A stretch of 64,000 bases of DNA. Source: Geobacter sp. UBA698. GTDB taxonomy: Bacteria > Desulfobacterota > Desulfuromonadia > Geobacterales > Pseudopelobacteraceae. The notes below the pieces were generated by a model. It had not been told where the DNA came from and did no database searches. It worked only from the letters and a program-made list of their open reading frames with translations. Of this stretch, positions 50,531 through 60,085 are shown piece after piece. The DNA is taken from assembly GCA_002298925.1 (NCBI GenBank), contig DBMM01000106.1, forward strand, positions 14,852 through 78,851. The letters run 5' to 3'. Position 1 is the first letter of the stretch; every line of letters starts with the position of its first letter. Both the position numbers and the translations under genes were made by a program.

Positions 50531-52279
50531 ATGGGGAAGACAAATAAAAAGGTGAAATGCAATCGCGCACTGCGGCTCATCGGCCAGCACAGCTGTCTGG
50601 CCGTGACGTTGGCAGCGCTACTGGGTGTCTGCAGCAGTTCCGATGCTTTCGAGGTCCCGACCGGCAGTGAAAACCTTGTCATCAATTGGGATAACACCCT
50701 GCGGTACACCCTGGCCCAGCGTCTCAAGGGACAGAGCAAGGATATTGCCGATAGTGCCAATCATAATGACGGCGACCGCAATTTCGATGTGGGCATCGTC
50801 TCGAGCCGACTGGATCTCCTCTCCGAGATTGATGTGATCTACAAGAAGAATTACGGCGTCCGCTTGAGCGGCGCCGGCTGGTACGACCCGGTCTACCGGG
50901 CGAAGCTGGACAGTGCCGACAACCCAACCCCCAACCATCTCGATAGCAACGGCAATCCGACTCCCGGTCTGAATGCCTACACCAAGGATCAGTTCGGCGG
51001 GGTCAACGGAGAACTGCTGGACGCCTTTGCTTTTGGCAAAATCGATATCGGCGAGGTTCCGATCAGCGTCAGGGCGGGGCGTCACACGATCTACTGGGGG
51101 GAAGCATTTTTCCCGGGAGCCGGCAACAACGGCATTTCCTATGGTCAATCGCCGATCGACATGGCCAAGGCCCTGGCCATGCCGGGGGTCGAGCTGAAGG
51201 AGATCTTCCGGCCGCTGAATCAGGTCTCGGTCACGATCCAGCCGACCCAGGACATCACCATAGCCGCCCAATACTACCTGCAGTGGGAGCCGAACAAATT
51301 CCCTGAGACCGGCAGTTACCTGGGCATGGTCGACGGCCTTATGAATGGCGGCGAGACCTACATCTTTCCCTGGGGTCCCGGTGGGAATCCCTTTTGGGCG
51401 CGTAATGCCGGAGACCGAACTCCGCGGCAGGCCGGCGACTGGGGGGTAAAGGTTGGTTACAGTCCCGAGTGGCTGGGCGCTACCCTCGGTTTCCACTATC
51501 GCAACTTCTCCGACAAGATGCCGCAAGTCCTGTCATCCCGTTTCCTGCCAGCGCCAGCCCCTCAGCTGCCGACTGATTTTTACTACGATTACAAATCCAA
51601 CATAGATCTGTACGGCATCAGCTTTGCCAAGCAGATCATGGGCATCAGCGTCGGATCCGAGATCTCCTATCGCCGCAACATGCCGCTGACCAGTCAATGG
51701 TTCGCCCCGGCCGGTGCCCGCGGCGACACCATGCACGCGGTTCTCAACTTTCTGACGCTGCTGCCCAAGACCGCCCTGTTCGATACCGGTTCCGCCATCC
51801 TGGAGTTTGCCTATGGCCGCTATGACCGTGTCACCTCCAATGCACAGTATTTCACCGGCATGGGCGGGCTCAACCCCATCGGGCAGCCCGTCAACCAGGG
51901 CACCGGCCACGCCACCCGGGACAACTCCATTGTAACCATCAACCTTGTTCCGGAATGGAAACAGGTCCTGCCCGGTGTCGATCTGGCCATGCCGCTCAAC
52001 TTCTCCATGGGGATGCATGGTAATTCGGCAACCTTGACCGGCGGCACGGCCGGAACCGGCAGCTACAGCGCCGGCCTTTCCTTCGATATCTTTGCCAAGT
52101 ACAAGGTCGATCTGACCTATGCCAGCTTCTTCGGCAATGTCTATCCGGGTAGCGATGGCCAGATTGTACCGCCGGGCTTCGAATCAGCTACAAGTCCACT
52201 CGGTCGAGGCGCAGCAGATGCGATTGCACTACTCAGGGACCGCGACCTGCTTTCCTTGACACTAAAGGCCACATTCTAA
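50531..52279 (+). CDS. DUF1302-family outer-membrane protein
   Basis: Exported protein of 582 residues. A long N-terminus with a signal ends near SDAFEV at about residue 39. Many short amphipathic strands follow, with aromatic residues at their ends, such as VRAGRHTIYWGEAFF near residue 187, and it ends in aromatic LTLKATF, typical of outer-membrane beta-barrels. DUF1302 proteins usually sit with DUF1329, YCF48-like and RND genes, as here, in bacteria that use hydrophobic compounds. It may admit p-cresol or form the outer end of an envelope transport line; no function is proven. AGGAGG precedes the ATG. Confidence 0.87.
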   Translation: MGKTNKKVKCNRALRLIGQHSCLAVTLAALLGVCSSSDAFEVPTGSENLVINWDNTLRYTLAQRLKGQSKDIADSANHNDGDRNFDVGIVSSRLDLLSEIDVIYKKNYGVRLSGAGWYDPVYRAKLDSADNPTPNHLDSNGNPTPGLNAYTKDQFGGVNGELLDAFAFGKIDIGEVPISVRAGRHTIYWGEAFFPGAGNNGISYGQSPIDMAKALAMPGVELKEIFRPLNQVSVTIQPTQDITIAAQYYLQWEPNKFPETGSYLGMVDGLMNGGETYIFPWGPGGNPFWARNAGDRTPRQAGDWGVKVGYSPEWLGATLGFHYRNFSDKMPQVLSSRFLPAPAPQLPTDFYYDYKSNIDLYGISFAKQIMGISVGSEISYRRNMPLTSQWFAPAGARGDTMHAVLNFLTLLPKTALFDTGSAILEFAYGRYDRVTSNAQYFTGMGGLNPIGQPVNQGTGHATRDNSIVTINLVPEWKQVLPGVDLAMPLNFSMGMHGNSATLTGGTAGTGSYSAGLSFDIFAKYKVDLTYASFFGNVYPGSDGQIVPPGFESATSPLGRGAADAIALLRDRDLLSLTLKATF

Positions 52280-52295
52280 CAAAAGGAGGAATAGT

Positions 52296-53651
52296 ATGAA
52301 GTTACGTAACTGTTTACTTGCAACCGGATTGACACTGGCCTATGCCGGACTCGCCCTGGGGGCGGTCTCCCCTGACAAGGCCGCGCAATTAGGCAAGAAC
52401 CTGACCCTGGTTGGAGCCGAGAAAGCGGGCAACAAGGAGGGCACGATTCCCGAGTACACCGGCGGGCTCAGCAAAGCGCCGGCCAACTACACAAAGAAGG
52501 GGTGGCGCCCCGATCCGTTTGAAGGTGAAAAACCGCAATTTTCCATCAGCGCCAAGAACATGGCCCAGTACAACGACAAGCTCTCCGAAGGTGTCAAGGC
52601 CATGCTGAAGAAGTACCCGACCTTCCGTCTGGACGTGTACAAGACCCATCGCACTGCGGCCTACCCGAAATATGTGACCGACAATACCGTCAAAGCGGCG
52701 ACAACGGCCAAGACCACAGGCGGCGGTCTGTCATTCACCGGCGCCCATGGCGGCCTGCCGTTCCCCATTCCGAACGATGGTTATGAAGCCATGTGGAACC
52801 ATCTGCTGCATTACAACGGTCTTGCCTTTGAAATTCGCTATAAGGCTTATACCGTCGATTCTTCCGGGCGGATCACCATGCAGGCCGATGGCGATGTCAC
52901 TCAGGAATACCCCTATTTCGATCCGGCCAAACCTGACACCAAGGATTTCTATTCCCTCAAGGACATGTTCCTGGGGCCGGCCCGCCGGGTTGGCGAAGCG
53001 GTACTGATCACCGACCCGATCGATTTTACCAAAAACTCACGCAAGGGCTGGCAGTATCTGCCCGGCCAGCGCCGGACGAAGCTGGCTCCGGAGCTCAGCT
53101 TCGACACCCCCAGTTCCCTGTTCGGCGGCCAGACCACCTGGGATGACCTGTTCCTGTTCAGCGGCTCGCTGGAGCGCTATAACTTCAAGATTGTCGGCAA
53201 GAAGGAGATGTACATCCCCTACAACGAATACAAGATGCTGTATTGGGCTGATCCTGAAAAGGACCTGTTGAAAGCCAACCATCTCAATCCCGATCTTGTC
53301 CGCTGGGAGTTGCACCGGGTCTGGGTCGTGGAAGGTACTCTCAAACCCGGCAAACGTCACCTCTACAGCAAGCAGGTCTTTTACCTGGATGAAGACTCCT
53401 GGGCCGCCTCCCTGGCCGACAAGTACGATGGCCGCGGTCAACTCTACCGTGTCGGCATGAACTATATCACCCAGCAGTACGATGTGCCCTGTCCGTTCCC
53501 GGATAGTTTTTCCATCACCGACCTGGTAACCAACTCCTATGCGATTAACGCCATACCGACGCGGGGCCACAAAGGGATTCTCTACCACACCAAGCCGTTC
53601 CCGGCCAGGGACTGGACCGCCGATTCGCTGGCCAGCGGCGGGGTTCGTTAA
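52296..53651 (+). CDS. DUF1329-family periplasmic protein
   Basis: Secreted protein of 451 residues with a signal peptide ending near ALG-AVS (residue 22). The DUF1329 fold is recognisable from TLVGAEKAGNKEGTIPEYTGGL near residue 37 and a large LolA/LolB-like half-barrel. DWTADSLASGGVR closes the protein. It follows the DUF1302 gene by 16 bases with AAGGAGG. The resemblance of this family to lipoprotein carriers suggests it moves a hydrophobic ligand across the periplasm between the RND protein and the barrel; that is inference. Confidence 0.87.
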   Translation: MKLRNCLLATGLTLAYAGLALGAVSPDKAAQLGKNLTLVGAEKAGNKEGTIPEYTGGLSKAPANYTKKGWRPDPFEGEKPQFSISAKNMAQYNDKLSEGVKAMLKKYPTFRLDVYKTHRTAAYPKYVTDNTVKAATTAKTTGGGLSFTGAHGGLPFPIPNDGYEAMWNHLLHYNGLAFEIRYKAYTVDSSGRITMQADGDVTQEYPYFDPAKPDTKDFYSLKDMFLGPARRVGEAVLITDPIDFTKNSRKGWQYLPGQRRTKLAPELSFDTPSSLFGGQTTWDDLFLFSGSLERYNFKIVGKKEMYIPYNEYKMLYWADPEKDLLKANHLNPDLVRWELHRVWVVEGTLKPGKRHLYSKQVFYLDEDSWAASLADKYDGRGQLYRVGMNYITQQYDVPCPFPDSFSITDLVTNSYAINAIPTRGHKGILYHTKPFPARDWTADSLASGGVR

Positions 53652-53666
53652 TCCGTGTAGATGGAC

Positions 53667-53784
53667 GAAGGTTGAAGGCTGATGGCTGAAGACTGAAGAC
53701 TGAAGACTGAAGGGAAAACAAGGCAACTTCATACCCCGCAACGGAGCGTTGTTACTTCAGTCTTCAGCCTTAACACCTTGTAAC
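53667..53784. repeat. CTGAAGACTGAAGG inverted repeat, copy 2
   Basis: Tandem GAAGGCTGATGGCTGAAGACTGAAGACTGAAGACTGAAGG-type units (written here as a family, not one contiguous string) on the left. On the right is CTTCAGTCTTCAGCCTTAACACCTTG. It has the same tail as the copy at 44591 and lies between the DUF1329 and YCF48-like genes. Confidence 0.72.
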
Positions 53785-53816
53785 AGTGGCGCATGCCGCG
53801 CCCCCGAGGAGAAGAT

Positions 53817-54992
53817 ATGAAATCGAGAATACTGCTGATCGCGCTGTTGACAGCCATCATTGTACCCGCCTCTCTGGCCTGTGCCGCCAAGTTCTGGGGC
53901 CTGTTCGACGGACCGGTTAATCAGGGTGATCAGAAAAGCGAGAAGTCTGCTGCCGAAGCGCCCTTTCAGGATGTTCTCGATACCGCCGCACTCAAAAGCA
54001 GGCATGCCGCGGAGACCCTGCTGACCGGTGTCGCGCTGGCTGGCAAGCGTGTGGTCTGTGTCGGCCAGCACGGCCATATTGTCTATTCGGACGATCTGGG
54101 CAAGAACTGGACCCAGGCCGGCGTGCCGGTCAGTTCCGATCTGCTGGCTGTCCATTTCCCCTCGCCACAGCAGGGGTGGGCGGTCGGACACGACGGAGTG
54201 GTCCTGCACAGCAGCGACGGCGGAGCCAACTGGACCAAACAGTTCGACGGACGCGCTGCGGCCCAGGTCATGACGAGCCATTACATGGGGACCAACACCT
54301 GCGGTTCCTGTCACGAGCAGGGAACCTATCCGACCGGCAAGCCGGGGGGAGCAGCGACAGCCGAGATAATGGCTGAAATCAAAAAGTTTGTCGATCAGGG
54401 GCCTGACAAGCCGTTCCTGGACGTCTGGTTTGAAAGCGATAGCACCGGCTACATCGTCGGCGCCTTCAACCTGATCTTCCGTACGGTTGACGGCGGCAAG
54501 AGCTGGGTTCCCTGGTACGACCGAGTCGACAACCCGAAGCATTTTCATCTCTATGCGATCCGCCCGGTCGGCCCGGACCTGTTCATAACCGCCGAACAGG
54601 GCACCGTGTTTAAGCTGGACCAGGCCAAGGGCCGCTTCAAGGAGATCAAGACCCCTTACACCGGCACCTTCTTCGGAATCACCGGCAAGCCCGGGGCGGT
54701 GGTCGCCTTCGGTATGCGCGGCAATGCCTTCCGCAGCAGTGACGGCGGAAGCAACTGGCAGAAGGTCGAGACCGGTGCGCCGGGCGGCCTGATGGGGGCG
54801 ACCGTAACCGAAGAGGGCAAGATCGTCCTGGTAAGCCAGGGGGGACATGTGCTGGCAAGCAGCGATAACGGTAGCAGCTTCAGCCAGGTCATGGTTGACC
54901 AGCCGACCCCTGCTGCCGCAGTGGCAGCCCTTGACAACAAGACCCTGGCGCTGGTCGGCCAGCGGGGCGTCAAGGTTCAATCGATCAAGTAA
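53817..54992 (+). CDS. YCF48-like beta-propeller with a heme-c motif
   Basis: Secreted protein of 391 residues. A signal peptide ends near ACA at residue 23. About six repeats of the BNR/YCF48 type follow (SDDLGKNWTQ, SSDGGANWTK, TVDGGKSWVP, SSDGGSNWQK, SSDNGSSFSQ). Between repeats is CGSCH at residues 162-166, a single CxxCH heme-binding motif not expected in a YCF48 protein. Its neighbours are DUF1329 before and RND after, the standard order of this envelope module. I start at the ATG at 53817 behind GAGGAG. Its role is unknown; YCF48/HCF136 proteins help assemble membrane complexes. Confidence 0.85.
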   Translation: MKSRILLIALLTAIIVPASLACAAKFWGLFDGPVNQGDQKSEKSAAEAPFQDVLDTAALKSRHAAETLLTGVALAGKRVVCVGQHGHIVYSDDLGKNWTQAGVPVSSDLLAVHFPSPQQGWAVGHDGVVLHSSDGGANWTKQFDGRAAAQVMTSHYMGTNTCGSCHEQGTYPTGKPGGAATAEIMAEIKKFVDQGPDKPFLDVWFESDSTGYIVGAFNLIFRTVDGGKSWVPWYDRVDNPKHFHLYAIRPVGPDLFITAEQGTVFKLDQAKGRFKEIKTPYTGTFFGITGKPGAVVAFGMRGNAFRSSDGGSNWQKVETGAPGGLMGATVTEEGKIVLVSQGGHVLASSDNGSSFSQVMVDQPTPAAAVAALDNKTLALVGQRGVKVQSIK

Positions 54993-55012
54993 TCAAGACA
55001 GGGAGAACTGAC

Positions 55013-57520
55013 ATGGCTGTTGGAATGGGAAAAATGGAAGATATGCCGGTCGTGAAGGATCCGAAGGATTTCGACCAGAAATCCGGCAATCTGCTGGAGC
55101 GGATGATCTTCAACAACCGGCTGGTGGTGATGATCGTCTGTGTCGTCGTCACCCTGCTGCTGGCCTACCAGGCGACGAAGCTGGTCTTCAATGCCAGCTT
55201 CGAAAAGATGCTCCCCCAGAGCCACCCCTACATCAAGAATTATCTGGCCAACAAAAAGGATCTGCCGGGACTGGGCAATTCGATCCGGGTGGTGGTGGAG
55301 AATACCCAGGGGGATATCTTCGATCCCCAGTACCTGGATACCCTCCGCCAGATCAATGATGACCTGGTGCTGACCCCCGGGGTGGACCGGGCCTGGGTCA
55401 AATCGATCTGGACGCCGGCCGTCCGCTGGACCGAGGTCACCGAAGAGGGCTTTCAGGGGGGACCGGTCATGCCGGACAACTTTGACGGCTCGGCCGAGAA
55501 GGTGGAAAAGCTCAGGCAGAACATCACCCGTTCCGGCATCGTCGGCAGTCTGCTGGCCACCAACCTGAAATCGGCCATGGTCTTCGTGCCGCTGCTTGAC
55601 ACCGATCCCACCACCGGCAAACGGCTCGACTACAATGTCTTCTCCAAGCAGGTCGAGGAGAACATCCGCAAAAAGTACGAGGCGGCCGGGGGAGCGAATG
55701 CCAAGCAGGGGGGCAAGATCAAGGTGCATATCGTCGGCTTTGCCAAGCTGGTGGGTGATCTGATCGATGGCCTGATGCAGGTGATGACCTATTTCGGTCT
55801 GGCGGCACTGATCGCCGCGATTGTGATCTTCCTCTACACCCGCTGCATCCGGAGTACGCTGCTGGTGATCCTCTGCTCGGTGGTGGCGGTTATCTGGCAG
55901 CTGGGGCTGGTGGCCACCCTGGGCTTCGAGCTTGACCCCTACTCGATCCTGGTGCCGTTTCTGGTCTTCGCCATCGGGGTCTCCCACGGGGTCCAGAAGA
56001 TGAACGGCATCATGCAGGATGTGGGGCGCGGTACCCACAAACTGGTGGCGGCCCGCTATACCTTCCGCCGCCTGTTCCTGGCCGGCCTGACCGCCCTTCT
56101 GGCCGATGCGGTCGGCTTCGGCGTGTTGATGCTGATCGACATCCCGGTTATCAAGGACCTGGCCATGACCGCCAGCATCGGGGTGGCCGGACTGGTCGTT
56201 ACCAACCTGCTGCTGTTGCCGGTATTTCTTTCCTACACCGGAGTCAGCCTCACAGCAGCCAGCCGGTCACTGCAGGAAGAGAACGAAGAGACCACTGGCA
56301 AGGGCTTTGGTGCCATCTGGAGCCTGCTGGATCATTTCACCGAGCGGCGCTGGGCGACCCGTGCGGTGGTGATCTCGCTGCTGCTAGCCGTGGCCGGTTT
56401 CATCGTCAGCCTCAACCTGAAGATCGGCGATCTAGACCCGGGCGCACCGGAGTTGCGCGCCAACTCGCGCTACAACAAGGACAATACCTTCATAACCAAG
56501 AACTATTCGCTTTCAACCGATCAGTTTGCGGTGATCCTGAAGACCCCCGTGGAAGGGGCCATCAAGTACGAGCCGCTGATCGAGGCCGACCGGCTGGCCC
56601 TGGCTCTGCAACAGGTGCCCGGGGTGCAGACCACCGTCACCATGGCCGATTCGATCCGGATGATCACGGCCGGCACCTATGACGGCAATCCCAAATGGTA
56701 CACCCTCAACCGCAGCCAGGAGGTGCTCAACTACGGTGGCCAGCAGTCCTGTTTCGACAATCCGGAACTGATCAACAGCACCATCTCGGTCATGCCGGTC
56801 ATCGCCTACCTGTCTGACCACAAGGCCGAGACCCTGGACAGTGTGCTGACGGTGGCAGAAGATTTTGTCAGGAAGCACAGCACCAAGGACCGGCAGTTCC
56901 TGCTGGCAGCAGGCAGCTCCGGGATCGAGGCGGCCACCAACATCGTGGTCAAGGCGGCCAACCGCACCATGCTGCTGTACGTCTACGGCGCCGTGATCGT
57001 CCTCTGTTTCATCACCTTCCGCAGCTGGCGGGCGGTGGTGGTGGCGGTGCTGCCGCTGATCCTGACATCGATCCTGTGCGAGGCGCTGATGGTGGCGCTG
57101 GGCATCGGCGTCAAGGTTGCCACTCTGCCGGTCATAGCCCTGGGGGTGGGGATCGGCATCGACTACGCCCTCTACCTGCTGAGCATGCAGCTCAAGTACC
57201 AGCGGGAAGGTCTCCCCTTGGGGGTGGCCTACCAGAAGGCAGTTCAGTTCACCGGCAAAGTGGTGGGTCTGGTCGGGATCACCCTGGCCGGCGGGGTGGT
57301 CACCTGGGCCTTTTCGCCGATCAAGTTCCAGGCTGACATGGGTATCCTGCTGACCTTCATGTTCCTCTGGAACATGTTCGGGGCGCTGATCCTGATCCCG
57401 GCCCTGTCCCACTTCCTGCTGAGGAACGTGCATGTGGATGTGGAGGAAACCGTAGAGGAACCGTTGATAACGGAAGTAAATAGCGGCGATAGTTGTGTCG
57501 CCAGTCGCACGGAATACTGA
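55013..57520 (+). CDS. RND-superfamily (MmpL/HpnN-like) transporter
   Basis: Inner-membrane transporter of 835 residues with the two-fold RND layout. There is one N-terminal helix, a periplasmic domain (about 65-240) and five helices with a conserved VPFLVFAIGVSHGVQKMNG. A second single helix, second periplasmic domain (about 475-640) and five helices follow with VIALGVGIGIDYALYLLSM near residue 710, including the Asp proton relay. It resembles MmpL/HpnN lipid or hydrophobic-compound exporters, not AcrB, which is longer. Together with the YCF48, DUF1329 and DUF1302 genes it forms a complete envelope line. Direction and cargo are unknown. Confidence 0.9.
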   Translation: MAVGMGKMEDMPVVKDPKDFDQKSGNLLERMIFNNRLVVMIVCVVVTLLLAYQATKLVFNASFEKMLPQSHPYIKNYLANKKDLPGLGNSIRVVVENTQGDIFDPQYLDTLRQINDDLVLTPGVDRAWVKSIWTPAVRWTEVTEEGFQGGPVMPDNFDGSAEKVEKLRQNITRSGIVGSLLATNLKSAMVFVPLLDTDPTTGKRLDYNVFSKQVEENIRKKYEAAGGANAKQGGKIKVHIVGFAKLVGDLIDGLMQVMTYFGLAALIAAIVIFLYTRCIRSTLLVILCSVVAVIWQLGLVATLGFELDPYSILVPFLVFAIGVSHGVQKMNGIMQDVGRGTHKLVAARYTFRRLFLAGLTALLADAVGFGVLMLIDIPVIKDLAMTASIGVAGLVVTNLLLLPVFLSYTGVSLTAASRSLQEENEETTGKGFGAIWSLLDHFTERRWATRAVVISLLLAVAGFIVSLNLKIGDLDPGAPELRANSRYNKDNTFITKNYSLSTDQFAVILKTPVEGAIKYEPLIEADRLALALQQVPGVQTTVTMADSIRMITAGTYDGNPKWYTLNRSQEVLNYGGQQSCFDNPELINSTISVMPVIAYLSDHKAETLDSVLTVAEDFVRKHSTKDRQFLLAAGSSGIEAATNIVVKAANRTMLLYVYGAVIVLCFITFRSWRAVVVAVLPLILTSILCEALMVALGIGVKVATLPVIALGVGIGIDYALYLLSMQLKYQREGLPLGVAYQKAVQFTGKVVGLVGITLAGGVVTWAFSPIKFQADMGILLTFMFLWNMFGALILIPALSHFLLRNVHVDVEETVEEPLITEVNSGDSCVASRTEY

Positions 57521-57586
57521 CGTGCTGAATCTGTCTGCGGCTGACGAAATATGTCCAGAACTCAATTTAAACGCGAGGTGATATGC

Positions 57587-58507
57587 ATGCACACAGAATC
57601 AAGGTCAGCGGCATATGGGAAAAGGATAAAAACGTATCTCTTTGTATGTGCCGCCATGGCGCTAACTTCCGTGCTGATCGTGCATCCCGCTTTCCCTGCT
57701 GACAAAAAGGATGTGCAACAACTGGACAGTGCTGTCAACAGCGACGAGGCAAAACGGGCCAAAGATCTGCTCAGCCGGGCTGTCGCTTATTATAAGGACA
57801 AAAAGGATGCGGCCCTGGCAGCCTTCAGCAGACAGGGTGAATTTACCTCGGGCGATTTTTACGTCTATGTAGTTGGTACAAATGGAATTTTTCTGGCAAG
57901 TGGCGGTTCGTCTTTCGTCCTAATAGATCGGGTAGTTACAAACATGGCGGACGTGACGGGCAAGTTTTTCTTTAAGGAGATGCTGGATACCGCTGCGACT
58001 AAGGGCTCAGGAACAGTCGAGTACCGCTGGATGAATCGCGTTGACCGTAAGGTCGAGCGCAAGTTCGCCTATTTTGAAAGGGTGGGGGACAAGATTATAG
58101 CCGTTGGCTACTACATCCCACATGCGACAGCCGATCAGGCCAGAGAGATGCTGAATAAGGCGGTCGACGCCGTTAAAAATGATCCGGAGCGGGCGTTTCT
58201 TGAATTCAATGATGTTGACGGCAAATTTGTAGAAGACGACCTGTACGTCTTTGTGGTCAGTCTCGATAACAGTCATTTTCGAGCGCATGGCGCCCTGCCG
58301 CGCCTGGTCGGCACCAACGGATCGGTGCTTCTTGATCCCAACGGCAAGCCTATCATTCGTGAAATGATTTCCATCGTAAAAGCTAAAGGCAAGGGTGAAA
58401 TTGATTACACCTGGCGTAATTCGGTTACAAACAAACTGGAGAAAAAGCATTCCTACCTGCAAAAGGTCAATAATTATCTTGTTGCTGTCGGATACTATAC
58501 TCGCTGA
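57587..58507 (+). CDS. Secreted tandem Cache-domain protein
   Basis: Protein of 306 residues with an N-terminal hydrophobic signal (YLFVCAAMALTSVLIV, cleavage near FPA-DKK). Two homologous single-Cache-like domains follow (about 55-175 and 180-306). Each contains an ALAAFSRQGEFTSGDFYVYV/RAFLEFNDVDGKFVEDDLYVFV block and a GYYIPHA or GYYTR end. Cache domains bind small organic ligands outside the cytoplasm. There is no kinase or methyl-accepting part, so it may act as a periplasmic ligand binder for the transporter or for a separate sensor. I start at the ATG at 57587 behind GAGGTG. Confidence 0.85.
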   Translation: MHTESRSAAYGKRIKTYLFVCAAMALTSVLIVHPAFPADKKDVQQLDSAVNSDEAKRAKDLLSRAVAYYKDKKDAALAAFSRQGEFTSGDFYVYVVGTNGIFLASGGSSFVLIDRVVTNMADVTGKFFFKEMLDTAATKGSGTVEYRWMNRVDRKVERKFAYFERVGDKIIAVGYYIPHATADQAREMLNKAVDAVKNDPERAFLEFNDVDGKFVEDDLYVFVVSLDNSHFRAHGALPRLVGTNGSVLLDPNGKPIIREMISIVKAKGKGEIDYTWRNSVTNKLEKKHSYLQKVNNYLVAVGYYTR

Positions 58508-58631
58508 ATAACAGGGTGCCATTCAGAAAGCTGGCTTTGTAAGTGTGTAATGTTTTCCCGCCAAGAACATGCTGTGCGTAGCATAAGTAGCAAGAGGTAG
58601 TACAGGTAGTGCCTTCTCACATGTGATTCAA

Positions 58632-58662
58632 GGGGCAGGATGATCTGCCTGCCCCGGTTTTT
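58632..58662 (+). terminator. Rho-independent terminator ending the p-cresol/envelope block
   Basis: GGGGCAGG (58632-58639) and CCTGCCCC (58648-58655) form a perfect 8-bp stem with an 8-base loop, followed by GG and a run of five T. It lies 124 bases after the Cache gene stop and 92 bases before the alcohol dehydrogenase start, so the two are probably separate transcripts. The rest of the 247-base gap shows only a weak inverted repeat ATGCT-N6-AGCAT near 58568. Confidence 0.85.
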
Positions 58663-58754
58663 AAGGAGATCGCACCCGGATGTATTTTGAAACACGATAG
58701 GTCCCGTTTTACGTCGTGTTTTGTTCGACACACTGAAAGGGAACCGAGGTCACC

Positions 58755-59966
58755 ATGAACTTTGAACGCAAGCAGTTTCCGTTGCTTTATGTAAATCAGC
58801 ATTCCCGGGGCATAGTCGGCTGGGGCGCCAGCAAGGTGGCCGGCCAGGAGTGTCAGCGGTATGGCATCCGGCATGCCCTGCTGGTGACAACCGGCTTGAA
58901 AGGCACCGGCATAATCGATGAGGTGGAGGGTGTCCTGAAATGTGCCGGCATCGCCGTGACGGTTTTTGCCGGTGTCACGTCGAACCCGAAATGCGAAGAA
59001 GTTGCGGCTGGAACCAGGCTGTATCTCGAGGCAGGCTGCGATGGGGTCGTCTCGGTTGGTGGCGGAAGCTCCCATGATGCCGGCAAGGCCATCCGCATCA
59101 TGCTGACGAACCAGGGGGCCAAGACCGTTCTGCGCGACTTCATGGCGGTCCTCGAGCCTCACTTCACCACCCGGATTCCCACCTACAAAGCGGTGCAAAT
59201 CCCCCATGTGGCCATCAATACCACCACGGGGACCGGTGCCGACTGTACTTCGTTTGCGATCATCAATGACGAGGAACTGAAGTACAAGCTGATCCTGATC
59301 GTCCCAGGGGTCGATCCCTCGGTCGGCATCAATGATCCTGCTTTTATGCGCTGTCAACCGGCCCATCTGCTTGCCTGGACAGGCATCGACGCATTATGCC
59401 ATGCCATGGAGCCGTTCATCGGCAGACTGAATCTGCCAGTTTCCCACGCCACCAGCCTGAGGGCAATCAAGCTGCTCAGCGAAAATCTCCGCCAGGGGTA
59501 TGCCAACCCCAGGAACGATGCAGCCATTGAAAACCTGCTCTGGGCACAGTTTCTTGCCTCCATGTCCTACAACATGGGGGGCGGAATGGGGATGGTGCAT
59601 GGCTTGGCCCACATGGTTTCGGTACTCAAGGATCTGCATCATGGCTATGCCAATGCCCTGATGCTGCTGCCGGTTGAACGCTTCAATGCCATTGCCTGCC
59701 CGGAGCGTTTCAAGGAGATCGGCGAAGCGATGGGGCTGGATGTGCGCTACCTCACCCCGGTCCAGGCGACGGATAAGACCCTGGATGAGATCGCCCGGTT
59801 GCTCAGGGACGTCGGTATTCCGCCGGTATCGCTGCAGGATTTTGAATTCAGTGAAGCGGATATCGATCATACGGCCCGCTGGGCCAGCAATGATATTTCG
59901 CTGGAAGCGAATCCTCGGGACATGTCGCTGGAGCAGATCAAAACGATTATGCGTTCCTGCTTGTAA
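58755..59966 (+). CDS. Iron-containing (group III) alcohol dehydrogenase
   Basis: NAD(P)-dependent alcohol dehydrogenase of 403 residues. The dinucleotide loop is SVGGGSSHDAGKAIR near residue 99. Metal ligands are expected in DPAFMRCQPAHLLAWTGIDALCHAMEPF near residue 210 (Asp and His), MGMVHGLAHM near residue 285 and LHHGYANA. The change DALCHA for the usual DALTHA is minor. Neighbours are butyrate kinase, an SDR and an AOR, so it may link an alcohol to an aldehyde that the AOR oxidises. Butanol and 4-hydroxybenzyl alcohol are both conceivable substrates. GAGG precedes the ATG. Confidence 0.92.
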   Translation: MNFERKQFPLLYVNQHSRGIVGWGASKVAGQECQRYGIRHALLVTTGLKGTGIIDEVEGVLKCAGIAVTVFAGVTSNPKCEEVAAGTRLYLEAGCDGVVSVGGGSSHDAGKAIRIMLTNQGAKTVLRDFMAVLEPHFTTRIPTYKAVQIPHVAINTTTGTGADCTSFAIINDEELKYKLILIVPGVDPSVGINDPAFMRCQPAHLLAWTGIDALCHAMEPFIGRLNLPVSHATSLRAIKLLSENLRQGYANPRNDAAIENLLWAQFLASMSYNMGGGMGMVHGLAHMVSVLKDLHHGYANALMLLPVERFNAIACPERFKEIGEAMGLDVRYLTPVQATDKTLDEIARLLRDVGIPPVSLQDFEFSEADIDHTARWASNDISLEANPRDMSLEQIKTIMRSCL

Positions 59967-60085
59967 ATAGGCACTCTTGACCAGTCTGCCTTTATTAGCG
60001 GAGATTCCCGTTCCAACTGTTTTGTGGAGTCGGCTATTTGAATTGCACGAATTACAGAAGAAACAACATGCTCGCGGAGGTAGCA

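Noticed and set aside
58663..58697. Tiny open frame (six codons from 58680) with AAGGAG upstream, possible leader peptide of the alcohol dehydrogenase
   Set aside because: No attenuator structure follows it and six codons can arise by chance; kept only as a note.
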